Notes: generated from the sequence alone by a model not told the origin. Positions 29,968-40,329 are shown, numbered from the stretch's first letter. The stretch is DNA of 64,000 bases from Phymatolithon calcareum (GCA_977006965.1 OZ345364.1:2418001-2482000); one strand, 5' to 3'. Translations and numbers: made by a program.

Positions 29968-31900
29968 TCTTTTTTTTTGAATTTTGAATTTATTAAACGC
30001 CCTCAGAAACACTCATAAGACTGTAAGGGAGATGCGTTTCAGATGCTACTACCTTGGTAGCTCCGTTAAAGCCCGCAAAAGCTCGTTGCTATCGTCGTAG
30101 CCCTAGCTGCAAAAACCCTCCTCCAGAGAAGGTGGAGGGAAAAGCTTAGAGTCCACTTGTCCTGTTCGTAGGAATCTCAGCGTCGCCGTTCTATTTTGTC
30201 TTGGTCTATTCCATGTCGTCATAAAAGACGATTGTGAGGAATAGTACTTTGTCAAGTGCCTTTTCAGTCTCACTAGTCTCCTCTTCTGTTAGTCGATATC
30301 TTTGAAGGTACACTTCGAGCTTGTTCATGAGAGTTGGTACGATTTCACCGAATTTGTCTTCCAGAAGTGTGGTACTCAATGGGGGAAAACGTCCGAATGC
30401 CCATTTAATCGCCAATTGGCGGTGACGTGCTTTCGGTAGTCTGATGATGGCGGGAGTAGACCCGGGAATATCATAAGGAATATTCCTCTTTCTGCTCGCC
30501 TCCAAGCCTTCTCCTTCGTCTTTAAAGAGCAGGTCCCTCAACGATTTGGCTGAAACTCGCTGCTTGAGATAGGTTAGTGCCGTCTCGAATAGGTCGTGAT
30601 GTAACATTGATGATATGTCACGACACACCCATTGCAATTCCTCAACGTCCCTTTCCTCTCTTGGGACTGCGAGCAAGCCCATTTTCCTTGTTCTGGCTCG
30701 TTCAAGCATTCGTAACGCTAGAACTAATCTTCTGTCTTCCGCATTATGTATGCGACAGAGAAGACGAAGTCTCGCGGTTCGATTTTTTGCGATTGGACCA
30801 AATACTTGTCCAAAAAAAGTCTTCTCCACGTCTGCAATAGCTGTTTGAACTCTTGTCGTCCATGGCGTCAGGTGCATGGCATATTCCCATCTTGGCTGTA
30901 TCAAGGCCTTGTACATCTTGATTGCTTTTAAGGGGCTGAGTCCCCGGGCTGTTACACCAAGGGATCTCAGCTGATACACTGCTGTCTTGGCCTGTCGGAT
31001 GCGTTCAAGCATTTTCTTGTCGGTAACTCCCTCACTGCTGAGTGATATGCCAAGGTATGGGACTTCTTTGACTTTTGTCAGCGTTTTCCCGGAAAGCTTG
31101 AATGTGGGTGATCTTGTGCCTTCGGAGAGAAGAACTTCGCTCTTCCCGGCTTTCGTGTTCCACCTCATTTGTCTATCTCTTGCCCATTGCGAAGAAATAT
31201 TTAACAGTCTCTGTAGTCCGACTGGTGATTTTGCCGTTAGGAGCACGTCGTCCGCGAAAAGAACTGCTGCCACGTCGGCAACATCCCTTGGAACTTGGCT
31301 TATTCTTCCTGCGAATTCGTCCATGAATAGATTATACAAACTTGGGCTCAGCGGGGATCCCTGAGGTACTCGCCTGTCGATTAGAAACCACTTTTGCTGG
31401 GGATCGCCAATCGTTGATACCCAGGACGGTGTCAAGAAAGCCTCGATCATCTCGCATAGGTCTTGTGGTAGAACAACTCTCATTCGCTCTTGCAAGTACT
31501 TTCGTGGGACTGTGTCGTACGCTGCCGTCAAGTCCAATACTGCAATGCATCCCTGCCCTCGGTTCTGTAGTTCCAGAGCCCTTAAGATTGCTAGCTCCGT
31601 GCTCTTGCCTTTTTGGAATCCCAGTTGGATTCTGTGGTTCTTGTATCTTCGGCGGAGCATAATATCCAGTGCTGACTCAATAATCTTTCGGACTTGACTC
31701 AGTAAAGATATTGGTCGGAAATTTTTTGGATCGTCTTGGGCTCCTTTCTTGTGCAGCGGGACTAAGAGAGCTTTTAGCCACGCTGTCGGGAGAACTCCAC
31801 ATCTACCGCAGGCGGTCCACAGCTCAAAGACGAGGTCTGCACTTCTATCCAGGTCAGTTTTCATCATTTCGGTCTTCACCTCATCCAGCCCTGGGGCCTT
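29968..31900 (-). mobile_element. 5'-truncated LINE, best-preserved copy, 14-nt target duplication
   Basis: ATGAACTAATAACT is repeated at 29954-29967 and 31901-31914. The 3' end has (T)8 on the plus strand, that is a short A tail. The 3' UTR is 29968-30205 and the coding frame is open from the stop at 30206 to the 5' junction at 31900. The lack of disabling mutations makes it a young insertion, although the truncated copy cannot move by itself. Confidence 0.92.
30206..31900 (-). CDS. LINE reverse transcriptase, N-terminally truncated (about 564 codons)
   Basis: The motifs in order are: APGLDEVK at the junction, FRPISLLSQVRK, IQLGFQKGKSTELAI, catalytic AVLDLTAAYDTVP, RVPQGSPLSPSLYNLFMDE, catalytic VLFADDVLL, WNTKAGKSEVLL, VPYLGISLS, then the thumb region WEYAMHLTPWTTRV. 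A long C-terminal domain with RHRQLAIKWAFGRFPP follows, ending FYDDME. The 5' part of the ORF, with any endonuclease, was never inserted. The first internal ATG is at 31879. It serves as the reference for the other relics in this window. Confidence 0.9.
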   Translation of the reverse strand, partial: KAPGLDEVKTEMMKTDLDRSADLVFELWTACGRCGVLPTAWLKALLVPLHKKGAQDDPKNFRPISLLSQVRKIIESALDIMLRRRYKNHRIQLGFQKGKSTELAILRALELQNRGQGCIAVLDLTAAYDTVPRKYLQERMRVVLPQDLCEMIEAFLTPSWVSTIGDPQQKWFLIDRRVPQGSPLSPSLYNLFMDEFAGRISQVPRDVADVAAVLFADDVLLTAKSPVGLQRLLNISSQWARDRQMRWNTKAGKSEVLLSEGTRSPTFKLSGKTLTKVKEVPYLGISLSSEGVTDKKMLERIRQAKTAVYQLRSLGVTARGLSPLKAIKMYKALIQPRWEYAMHLTPWTTRVQTAIADVEKTFFGQVFGPIAKNRTARLRLLCRIHNAEDRRLVLALRMLERARTRKMGLLAVPREERDVEELQWVCRDISSMLHHDLFETALTYLKQRVSAKSLRDLLFKDEGEGLEASRKRNIPYDIPGSTPAIIRLPKARHRQLAIKWAFGRFPPLSTTLLEDKFGEIVPTLMNKLEVYLQRYRLTEEETSETEKALDKVLFLTIVFYDDME

Positions 31901-31909
31901 ATGAACTAA

Positions 31910-31956
31910 TAACTGCTAACTTGACTACTCTGATAACTGCTAACTTGACTACTCTG
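31910..31956. repeat. Two tandem copies of a 24-bp unit
   Basis: TAACTGCTAACTTGACTACTC plus three bases repeats at 31910-31933 and 31934-31956. It overlaps the right target duplication of the LINE at 29968-31900. The following stretch to 32493 has no supported gene. Confidence 0.85.
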
Positions 31957-32493
31957 CAAACCTGTAGTCTAGTTTTGGCTTTTATTGCCGTCCTGAGGGA
32001 CAGAAATCTCCCAACCGCCCAAGAGGTGACCTAATATGTTGCTGGGCGCCTTACGGAGGGCTTCTCTTGCGTGTTATTCCGTTCCGTGTCGTGCACACGG
32101 CACAGAATTGGACTGCTTTGCAACACATACAGTACTGTCATTTGTAAGACTTGTTACGCAGAGATATCTACCAGATGAGGACAAATGATGATCCCTATTC
32201 CCAGACAGACGTTGACCATTCACGTCCCATTGCAAACAAAGAAAAGAACACCCCACAGTACGTCGAGTACTGTGATTTTGCGAACTTTTATCTTCGAGAA
32301 AATTCATTTTGGAGTAAAGGATACTTCAGTACATCTTGAAGATAGCTCGCCACCTTCTCGGTACACAAAAGCCGCCCGGAGTATTCCTTCAAGGTTTCAT
32401 TTAGCCTCCAGTTAGAGCATCAAACAACAACAGAGTCACCATAGCTCCCCACGGCTCCTCTAAATCCCCCCATCGCACTAGTGACTTCATTTC

Positions 32494-33393
32494 TCACACG
32501 TCCTTAAGATCAGCACCTTCCATCTTGCGAATACCGAGTCCTATTCGCGCAGCCATCGCATTTACGGCCGCGCGTTCGGGGCCTTCAGCTATCTCAGAGA
32601 GCTTGACCATATCAGTGAATCGATAAATTGTGCCCCAGCGATAAGTAAACTGGACGGATACGGAGCGCAACTGTTGTCCAGGGGCCTCAACAGCAACCGA
32701 TCCGTACTTAAAATACTTGCGAGCGTTCGTCAATGAGATGTACGCGAAAGGCTCGAGTGCGCGGCACGGCGTGCAAATGGGTAGCCTGTCAAAGAGTTTG
32801 TAGGCAACGGAACGAACGCCCGCCTTCCCGCAATGCGCACAAACACGCTCGCGATACTTTTTGTAGTACGTTCGATATGCAGCTACGACCTTCCGCTGCC
32901 ACTTTTCACGCCGCGCTGAGCCCGGAGGACACGCTTGCACTTTTGCATGGAGTTTCGCTTCGCGCTCCAACATGTGCCTCGCAGGTGCAAGCTTTTTAGT
33001 GTTCAGCAGTCCAACGCGCTCGCAAAGGCACTTCCATACCTCGTAATCGTCCACAGTGGAACGCCAAGACCGGCACACTTGCGCCACATGTCCCAATGAC
33101 TTAACGCCGAGCTGCGAGAAGATTTTCGGAAGTACGTCCGATGGCAGCTGTGGTGCGACGACCGTCGGTGCACTAGCGCTGCGCGCGCGCTTCTTTGTCG
33201 GCGATGCGACGTCGCTTTTGTATGCCTCTTCGGCTATAGAGTATTGCGAAGCAGCCGCTTCGGCCGGACGCTTCCGGCTCGGACATGAAGCGGGGCCATC
33301 ATCAACAGCTCGCCTGCCGATGGGCATGTGGTTCTTCGTTTCGGTCGTTCCTGCGGGCAAGGTTTGGTTATTCTCTATGCGGTGTTCTCCCAT
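32494..33393 (-). CDS. F-box protein with C-terminal zinc-binding motif, 299 aa
   Basis: The frame is open upstream to 33441 through a GTG, and the first ATG (MGEHRIENNQ) gives 33393. An upstream exon is possible, since a CAG lies just before the frame's in-frame extension. After a basic, Ser-rich N-terminus (KKRARSAS, a possible nuclear signal), an F-box lies at about residues 82-125 (QLPSDVLPKIFSQLGV..VCRSWRSTVDD..WKCLC). Next is a basic stretch, then CAHC...CTPC, two CxxC pairs about 22 residues apart that could bind zinc. F-box proteins link substrates to SCF ubiquitin ligases through SKP1. The substrate is unknown. No frameshifts are present. Confidence 0.75.
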   Translation of the reverse strand: MGEHRIENNQTLPAGTTETKNHMPIGRRAVDDGPASCPSRKRPAEAAASQYSIAEEAYKSDVASPTKKRARSASAPTVVAPQLPSDVLPKIFSQLGVKSLGHVAQVCRSWRSTVDDYEVWKCLCERVGLLNTKKLAPARHMLEREAKLHAKVQACPPGSARREKWQRKVVAAYRTYYKKYRERVCAHCGKAGVRSVAYKLFDRLPICTPCRALEPFAYISLTNARKYFKYGSVAVEAPGQQLRSVSVQFTYRWGTIYRFTDMVKLSEIAEGPERAAVNAMAARIGLGIRKMEGADLKDV

Positions 33394-33730
33394 TGCTAGG
33401 GATTGGCGCTTGAACAAATGCTGAGGCGTCCGAGTTGCCACCTGCTCTTTGAAGAGGCGCGTCCAGGGCTTCTCCTGTGGGGGACGTCAATCCAGAAATT
33501 GGGTTCTGTACTGTAGTTGAGATCAATAGGAAACACGTGCATCCTGATCCAGAAGACCGCAAAGGTCTATCTGTAATACGTGTAAGATTATCATAAAAGC
33601 AGTCTGAGTCGCATTCTTTTGATTCCAGAAAAGAATTAGGGTGCATGCACTCTCCAAATTGGGCCAATCCGTGAGTACTGTATCAGCTTGCAGCGAGATG
33701 GTATGATATGCGGATGTCGGAGGGTCGAAC

Positions 33731-33759
33731 AAGCTCCTTTGCCGCTCGCAAAGGAGCTT
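33731..33759. repeat. Hairpin, 12-bp perfect arms, 5-nt loop
   Basis: AAGCTCCTTTGC (33731-33742) and GCAAAGGAGCTT (33748-33759). It lies about 340 bp upstream of the F-box start. The rest of 33442-34279 holds no supported gene. Confidence 0.9.
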
Positions 33760-34279
33760 AGAACTGCGGAGTTCTCGCTCCCGTTCAAGTACGGGTACCC
33801 AAGCTCTATTAGCCTCAGAACTCTACACTACAATTGAAGAAGTCGAAAATAATCTACCTAGCTCCACCAGCCTGTCCATTGCATGCTTACCAGGCCATTC
33901 TGTAGATTTTCTTTCTTTTGCAATAGAGAACGGTAAATCAACTGGGAGCTAACTTAGAACATATTTGATGTTCTTCTCCTTCAGTGCGGTGTATTTGAAA
34001 CTGATGAACACAGGACAATGAGCCTGCGAAAAAGCAACCAATGCACCGCAGGCCATTACTTCCGAATAATAAACTTTCCGGGACTCTTTTGTCATTTGTT
34101 GACATCAGCCCTCGGATATGACCAAGTAATCTGAAAGGTGACCCAGGAGGGGCTCACTCTGTGTGTAACTGTGTCATCAAAGATTCCGCTCATTGAGAAA
34201 TGTCAGGCCCTTCCGTGCAGGGAGCACCGAAGTACTAGCTCCTTTTTGTGCCCGCTTTGCCGAGATTGGCAGTAATGAG

Positions 34280-34740
34280 TTAAATAGGCCCTAATATTTA
34301 TTACGGCGCTCAAAGCTTTTTTTTCGTGCGACGAGTGTGCCAAGGTCTATGAGCTGATGCACCGCAGTGCAGTTTGGGTGTGAGTTGAGGATGGTAATAA
34401 GAAATATCAAATCGTTATCAAAAAACGCAAGCAGGTGGTCCTTAGTGTATCTATACGGACCCGCTTCAGAAAACATAAAAACAGTGCCATGCCCCAAGGG
34501 GTGGGCACTATTTCGAGTGCGGTACTACTCAATGTATCCCTCGTGCACTTTATCCATTCCTCCTTCGCGAACCATGGCATATTCTGTTCTTCTGTTCATG
34601 CTATTGCCATTCTCGACGACTTTTGTAGGGCTTGGCGGCTTTTTGCCGTCAATAGGATGTGGTCAGCGAGTAGATCGATTCACGACTCACGTCGACATCT
34701 TGTCCAGCAATTATCTGACTCGCTCGAACAAGAAATGGTG
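34280..34740 (-). pseudogene. Degraded LINE reverse transcriptase
   Basis: Minus-strand frames read ADHILLTAKSRQALQKSS near 34620-34690 (a decayed FADD block with its flanking helix). Further on, CTAVHQLIDLGTLVARKKSF (about 34310-34370) aligns with the AVYQLRSLGVTARG region of the copy at 30206. Several stops and a frame change separate them. The orientation and motif order agree with a single relic. Confidence 0.55.
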
Positions 34741-34908
34741 AAGTACAGGACAGTATGAGACTCGGGGGAGCATTGGAGACTCCTCAGTGCACAATAAATC
34801 GTTGTTGGGCTGCTACAGTACACTGAGTGCGGCGCCGTATGATGTCGTCAAGGTGACAAGTAATGAGCGGCGGGGTAATAATTTCTTATTTTAATTCATG
34901 AAAGAACA

Positions 34909-34940
34909 CAATTTGTTCATTTTTAAAAATGAACAAATTG
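34909..34940. repeat. 32-bp perfect palindrome, abutting the next hairpin
   Basis: CAATTTGTTCATTTTT is mirrored exactly by 34925-34940. The next base, 34941, begins a different hairpin. Confidence 0.95.
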
Positions 34941-34966
34941 GATGTGCGCAGTACACTGCGCACATC
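34941..34966. repeat. 26-bp hairpin (12-bp perfect arms, 2-nt loop), abutting the previous palindrome
   Basis: GATGTGCGCAGT and ACTGCGCACATC are separated by AC. The stem is unrelated to that of 34909-34940, yet there is no spacer between them. Confidence 0.95.
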
Positions 34967-36357
34967 TTAGTCTCAAGCGATTGCAAGAATGTGAATGATT
35001 TCGAATTACAAAATACTGAGTATAAAAAAGTGGATGAGAGAATAGCTGTAACCACAGGGTGTCGAAAGGGAGAAGTCTATGCTTTACGTGGCAAGGTCTA
35101 CAGTATATAAAGAAGGCAAAGGCTGTTATAAAACCTTGGTTAACTCCCCAAGAAGAGAGGACGATGGGATGGGTAGCGGCCTTTTTGAAATATTTGTTGG
35201 GAGCCCAGAAAAAAGACCGTTTAGAGATCTCAAACGTTCGTGCATGAGGAAAGTAAAACTGTAATGACTTTGCTTCAGACTGACGAGTCAGTCTTACGCG
35301 AAGTCTACAGACGACGTCAGGTTCATGCGATTGTGTTGCGACTGCACAAAGCTACCGTAGTAAAGGGGCGTTTTAATTGGTTAACCCTTTCCCAGAGCAA
35401 TATCATGAAATTGATTTCGTATCACGGATGAAAACGTTCAAATGTCGAATGAAGCTGCGAGCCAGTCAGCGAATATCAAGTCGTTTCTTCATGCCCACCT
35501 CAAGCAATCAACGGAATTGAAGGCCTCGGAAACCGACACAGGAAATACTTCTCGGGCCGCCAGTGTCGGTGACAGCTCCGAATTTCAGCACGTTACCAGC
35601 TTTTGGTGGCCGACAGCGTCTTTGCCACGATGCGGCTCGGAGGGCGCGCTAAATGCTCACGATGGGCCATAAAAGACGCGAGACCTCACATCACCTGAGA
35701 AAGGCAGGGCTTTCCTTTCCCCACCCACCCTCCCCTGCAGTCTGCTCGCGACATTTGTTTTGAAACAGGGTTTTTCGGAACAGCTGAGGGTCTAAGACCA
35801 TAGTCCGAACTGCGTTTCAGCTGTTAGCTTTACAGGCAGGATTTTTCTCAAGGTTCGCATGCTACTCGGGTATGCTTGTCACGAGGATTTCCAGCGATTT
35901 GCTATGTCCCTCGTAGATACATGATATGGTAAGCTTTTACAGGTAGTGCTGTTGGACGGCGTTTCGGGCGATGGCATTGCAGAAACTACAAGTAAGAATC
36001 GCTTGATTGTTATAATGTACCCTGCTCACCTATAAAAGAAAAAATAGTTTTCACCTTGGAAGGAAGTGGCATGCACAAGACCATCAACGAAAGACAAAAA
36101 CCCTTTTGAACACCATCCACTGGTTACATCTGGTGAGTCATCACGGCCGTTTTATACAGCAAAAGGTCTGACAACCAAACCGAAAGGTGTTCCATTGAGA
36201 CAGTTTTGTAGACGGCTTTCTCAAACCTCACAAGTTAATCGAGCATGCTTTCTGCAAGTAGTACCAACTCTATTTTTGAGTTCTTCATTCATAAATGAAA
36301 AGTTGAGTTTTTATATGTGGAACACTTGGACGGCGTTTTGAATAACTATATTCCTCG
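34967..36357. other. No recognised gene
   Basis: Several short plus-strand frames occur (for example 35442-35672, 76 aa, Ser/Ala-rich). None has a domain, promoter or partner copy. A 16-base match (TATCACGGATGAAAA-type) to 24715 may reflect a shared LINE relic. Confidence 0.35.
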
Positions 36358-36360
36358 GCG

Positions 36361-36370
36361 ATATAAATAT
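36361..36370 (+). promoter_or_regulatory. TATA box of the repeated small gene
   Basis: ATATAAATAT lies 18 bp before the first ATG (36388) and about 110 bp before the second (36481). It is conserved in the degraded copy near 18100. A start site about 30 bp downstream would fall at the first ATG, which hints that 36481 is the used start. Confidence 0.55.
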
Positions 36371-36387
36371 AGCTTAAACCGATTACA

Positions 36388-36933
36388 ATGCTGCGTAACC
36401 AAAACCACAACCACCAAATTTTCCTCTCAAAGCAGTGCTTGACGACTCACGAGCTCACGCCTGTTGTCGAACGTTTTGCCATGGCCGGCGTAAACGGCTT
36501 CTTAACATTCAAGGATTGTTTGGAATGCATTAAACTTGGACAAATAACAAGCGGCCCGTATTGGCTTTCTTATATTGTAAGAAAGCCAGTACAGTACGGG
36601 CCGTATGAGCCCCCGCCGATGAAGAAGCTGAAGGTATTTTTGGACCCCTCGCTTCAAGCTGCCTCGCATTATATTAGAGATCTTATCCTAGCTGCATTTG
36701 TGCATGGTGGTCATTTTACCAAATACGGTACACAGTCAATCCTTCATAACTGGATGCCCAATGTGGAAAGGTCTGATATCCAGATACCAGATACCAAGGA
36801 TATTTTGGATTTGAATCTGTATGATAGCTCCAATGTTACACGTGTACATCCGAAAGGCGGAAATGCAGGCAGCATGGCTTACATTTGCCCCATGTACAGT
36901 AGAGCAATTTGGTGGTCATATGCGCCACGTTGA
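36388..36933 (+). CDS. Unknown protein of a repeated gene family, 181 aa (150 aa from the second ATG)
   Basis: The frame is open from 36388. Because the TATA box is only 18 bp upstream, the ATG at 36481 (MAGVNGFLTFKDC, good context GCCATGG) is the likelier start. The protein is mixed alpha/beta-looking, with aromatic residues, and no domain is recognised. An imperfect inverted repeat lies inside the coding sequence (36552-36602), which makes the protein read GPYW...QYGPY. The 5' third and promoter are duplicated, in decayed form, at 18060-18286. Confidence 0.45.
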   Translation: MLRNQNHNHQIFLSKQCLTTHELTPVVERFAMAGVNGFLTFKDCLECIKLGQITSGPYWLSYIVRKPVQYGPYEPPPMKKLKVFLDPSLQAASHYIRDLILAAFVHGGHFTKYGTQSILHNWMPNVERSDIQIPDTKDILDLNLYDSSNVTRVHPKGGNAGSMAYICPMYSRAIWWSYAPR

Positions 36934-38242
36934 AGGAAATGTTGGAAACTCGGCCCAGAGGCCAATTTTAGAAATTGAGCAATGTTGTTCGTTTCTCGGG
37001 AAAGCACCCAAGTGTTAAATATGCTCCGTGAAACAGATATAAAAAGTTTACAAATTTCATGCATGCACCGTGGCTCACGCATTGACGATTTCCAGATATC
37101 GAATATTCTAAGAATCTTACAATTTAGATAAATTTGTGCGGATACCGTATTCGTGGAGGCCTCTCGTATTCTGAAAACCGACGAGATCCAATTATCGGAT
37201 TGACGGTACCGGCAAAGTACGAGGTCATTTTGCAAAATTGACGTTTTCAATCGTTTGCTATTTTTTTAAAAAAAATACCGCACCGTAATGTTGCAGTATG
37301 ACAGCAAACAAATCTCACTGTCTGCGAGATACAGTCGACTCGGACGGATCCGTCCGTGCAGCCACGTGGAAGGCAATAGAACATATTTTGTCCTATCAAA
37401 TAGATCAATGCTGTAATGTAAAGCTACTAATTCAGTGGACTAAATTAGATCGATGGGTATCAAGGAAATGGAAAAATGTATATATATAATTATATTATAT
37501 TTCTTTGATACTCTCTCAAATCATGGGCCTGAAATCAAGCTTTTTTTGTTACAATGGCTCTGTAATTTAGTCGTTACAGAAGTGAATTATTGATCTCTAA
37601 TAACTTGGTATTCAATAACTAAAATTTTGATTCATGCTTATTTCTTCAAAATGATCAACAACAGCTGTTGTCCAGGGCAATAGGTCCTCTGCTAAGGCTG
37701 CGCATTGCGCTGCAACTAACTTCTGCGCACTCCCCAGAGGTTAGCTACAGCTCTTGTTCATTAGTCCAAAATCCGTTACTCAACAAAGACCGCGTAGTAA
37801 AAAAAGATTGAGAACGATACTCAATTCTCTCGCCGTAAAGATATCGGTCGCAGCGAAGACCATACCTGTCTAGAGCGGCGAGTTTGACACTCCTTGAGTA
37901 AATCTGTTTCTTCACGGCATTCGTATTCCAGTGCTGCTCATATAGCTCCTGCCGTCATAGTTCCAGAGTAGAGACCAATATCGCCCTCATGCATCTCATC
38001 CAACTTCAGTTCTGGTTGCAGTTAAAATCATCTTTCGAACTTCGACTCTTCAGTACTCGCCATCATCTTTTCAGCTTCACACACGTGGATATCTCGAGGC
38101 GAGCCTCTCGTATTTACCCGATAGCAAAATGAACGTATCCGCCAAAATCGCATCTTTACTCTGATTCCTGATAGAGACGCCTTTTCCGTCCTAAGAACTC
38201 TGGCGTGTCGCACTCTTGAGCTCGGAGTGATGAAATATGATA
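36934..38242. other. No recognised gene
   Basis: AT-rich in parts (TATATATAATTATATTATAT near 37482). No frame on either strand is supported. Confidence 0.4.
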
Positions 38243-39255
38243 CTAGCTACAATTCCTGAAAACGCCATCCGGCGACCACACTTCCATCGATTTTAGTTCA
38301 GGTGCTCCACCAAGCGCACCGGACCCGCTGGGATAGTAAATATTCCCACATCCGCATCCCGCGATTGCAAGTCCCGTTCCGTGTCGGGCTCGTTCCAAGA
38401 ACACAGGCGTCTTGAAGCTGTTGGTGTCCACGTCGTAAAGGTCAACGCGCGCAAACGCTCTACCTGATTTTCCAAACGGTATACCCTCACCACCGGCAAT
38501 CATTAGCAGTCCCTGGCACGTCGTCCCTGTCGCCGCACCGGCGCGGCCGTATGGCATATGCACCTTCTGCTCCCATTGGCCGGAGATGAAGTCGTAGCAA
38601 TTGATGCGCGTAATGGGTGTCTTGAAAAAGTTTTCCACGCCGCCGTCTCTGCCACCGGCGATGCAGAACTTGTCCCCGATAATCCCGCCACCCGCGTGGT
38701 CGCGCGCGTCCGGTGCATCGGGTAGTGCCGTCCACACTTTGGTGACAGGATCGTAGACGTCAAACTCGCCGAGCGTCGATGCGTGTATCCCGTGTCCAGA
38801 TAGAACTTACCATCATAGAGAGCGAAAGCAGCACCGCCTCGTGAACGAGCGCCCAAACCGGGCTCGGTTGCCCAGGTGTCGGTCACGGTGTCGTACACAA
38901 TCGTGTCCTTGTGGGTCTGTTCGTTTGGAAAACGGCCATACCACGAACCGGCGATGTAGATGTAGCGGTCTTGGTACGCCACGCACTGCATGTGGTTCAT
39001 CTCGAGATCTGGGGTGCCCTTCGAAGTCCATTGGTTCGTGGATGGGTCGTAAACGTCGACAGGCTTGATGCCACGGCCGCCGATGAGATACACCTTGCCG
39101 GCAACCCAGACGGCGCACGCCTCGTGGCGTTCTGTCACATTGCCGATGGCGGGGACAGTGTTGAAAGCGCCGGAGCCGAGTAGCTTCGGTTTTTGCGCTG
39201 CAACAGTGTAGACCAGCGCGATGAGAGCGAGCAAGATGGCGGATTGTGTCGCCAT
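38243..39255 (-). pseudogene. Secreted Kelch-repeat protein, copy 2, frameshifted
   Basis: A true ATG begins MATQSAILLALIALVYTVAAQ (signal peptide). Kelch blades follow: VYLIGGRGIKPVDVYDP, YIYIAGSWYGRF, FCIAGGRDGG, LMIAGGEGIPFG, IYYPSGSG. Near 38800 about 19 bp present in copy 1 are missing, so the first frame (38503-39255) runs into nonsense. The real continuation is in another frame (38243-38737). The position of the TAA in copy 1 is here a Tyr codon. Each copy thus keeps what the other lost. A secreted beta-propeller is expected from the family, and no enzyme residues were identified. Confidence 0.8.
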
Positions 39256-40130
39256 GGCGGAGCGATGCGTCGGGCTTGCGGTTCGGTGGAGTCAATGAGC
39301 AAGAAGCACGTGCTACTTGAAGTGAATGCTTTGGGCCCGATGCAAAACTCGGGGAGTCTGATCAATTTTGGTGAGCGGAGGAGCACGATGATGGCCGCGG
39401 AGTCCATGGGTGTACAGTATGGGAAGATGCGGAGTGCGCCCAGCATACTGCAGTACAGAATCAAACCACGTGGGTCTTTGAAACTTCGACCACGGGGGGG
39501 AAGCGTGCTGTGACCGGGGAGGAGGATTTCGAAACGGGTGCGGGAATGGTTATGACTCTGATTGTCGTGCCAAATGCAATTGAGGGCAGTTCTGTCAGGG
39601 TCGTCCCGTTCGGTCATGACGGGTTGAGAGACTGACTAGAATGAGTTTGGGATAATCGGCCTTATGGTCCAGGTGCGCTTATCCGGGGCGATTGCGATAG
39701 CGGCCGCCAAAGGCGTGAGCGCTATCGCGGTAGTGATTCCTTTGTCTGTAATGATTCAGGGGGTTTAATGAGGTGTAGGTTATTCTTGTCTTGGCTTCCT
39801 TGCTCTACCTATCCTACTGTCTCTTATAGGCAAGTCCTCCCTCTTGGTATTCTACTCTAGTATCTACATTGGGTTAACACTGCTTAGGGCGTGTTGTAAC
39901 CGCTTCAGGAACCATCCCGTTTGGGGCACAGGATTATGCATGTGCTCCGTTTGGGTGTCGTGCATACCACCGATTCAAGTGCATGCATATGCACTTGTAG
40001 TACACTGCGCATAGTGCACTCGATGTTACTTGCGATGCGCTTGGATGAACCGACACTGATAGGTCAAACTATGATAACGTCGCGCGTGATGGAAAAATTA
40101 TGTGAAATTTAATTTCAGGGCACGATGAGT
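38255..40130. repeat. Segmental duplication, block B
   Basis: It matches 4770-6165 over the Kelch gene and its 5' flank (for example GAAATTTAATTTCAGGGCAC at 40105-40124). About 500 bp (39550-40060) has no counterpart in block A and may be an insertion. That stretch contains no reading frame. Similarity ends just before the hairpin pair at 40139. Confidence 0.8.
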
Positions 40131-40138
40131 TCTATTTT

Positions 40139-40171
40139 GCGAGGTTTTCACCATCACGGTGAAAACCTCGC
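40139..40171. repeat. Hairpin, 14-bp perfect arms, abutting the next hairpin
   Basis: GCGAGGTTTTCACC (40139-40152) and GGTGAAAACCTCGC (40158-40171), 5-nt loop. Confidence 0.95.
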
Positions 40172-40204
40172 CGACTTTGTCTTGCATGATACAAGACAAA
40201 GTCG
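40172..40204. repeat. Hairpin, 13-bp perfect arms, abutting the previous hairpin
   Basis: CGACTTTGTCTTG (40172-40184) and CAAGACAAAGTCG (40192-40204), 7-nt loop. A third, imperfect inverted repeat (19 of 21 bases) follows at 40247-40267/40308-40328. Confidence 0.95.
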
Positions 40205-40329
40205 TCCTCCTGTAATTTATGTCCAATCCAAACCACCGGAAGAATATGAAGCAAACACAATTTATGAAGAGGACATAAGATTAAATTTTAAAAATTTTAG
40301 GTCCTAGTCATAATTTGCGTTTGCTTCAA

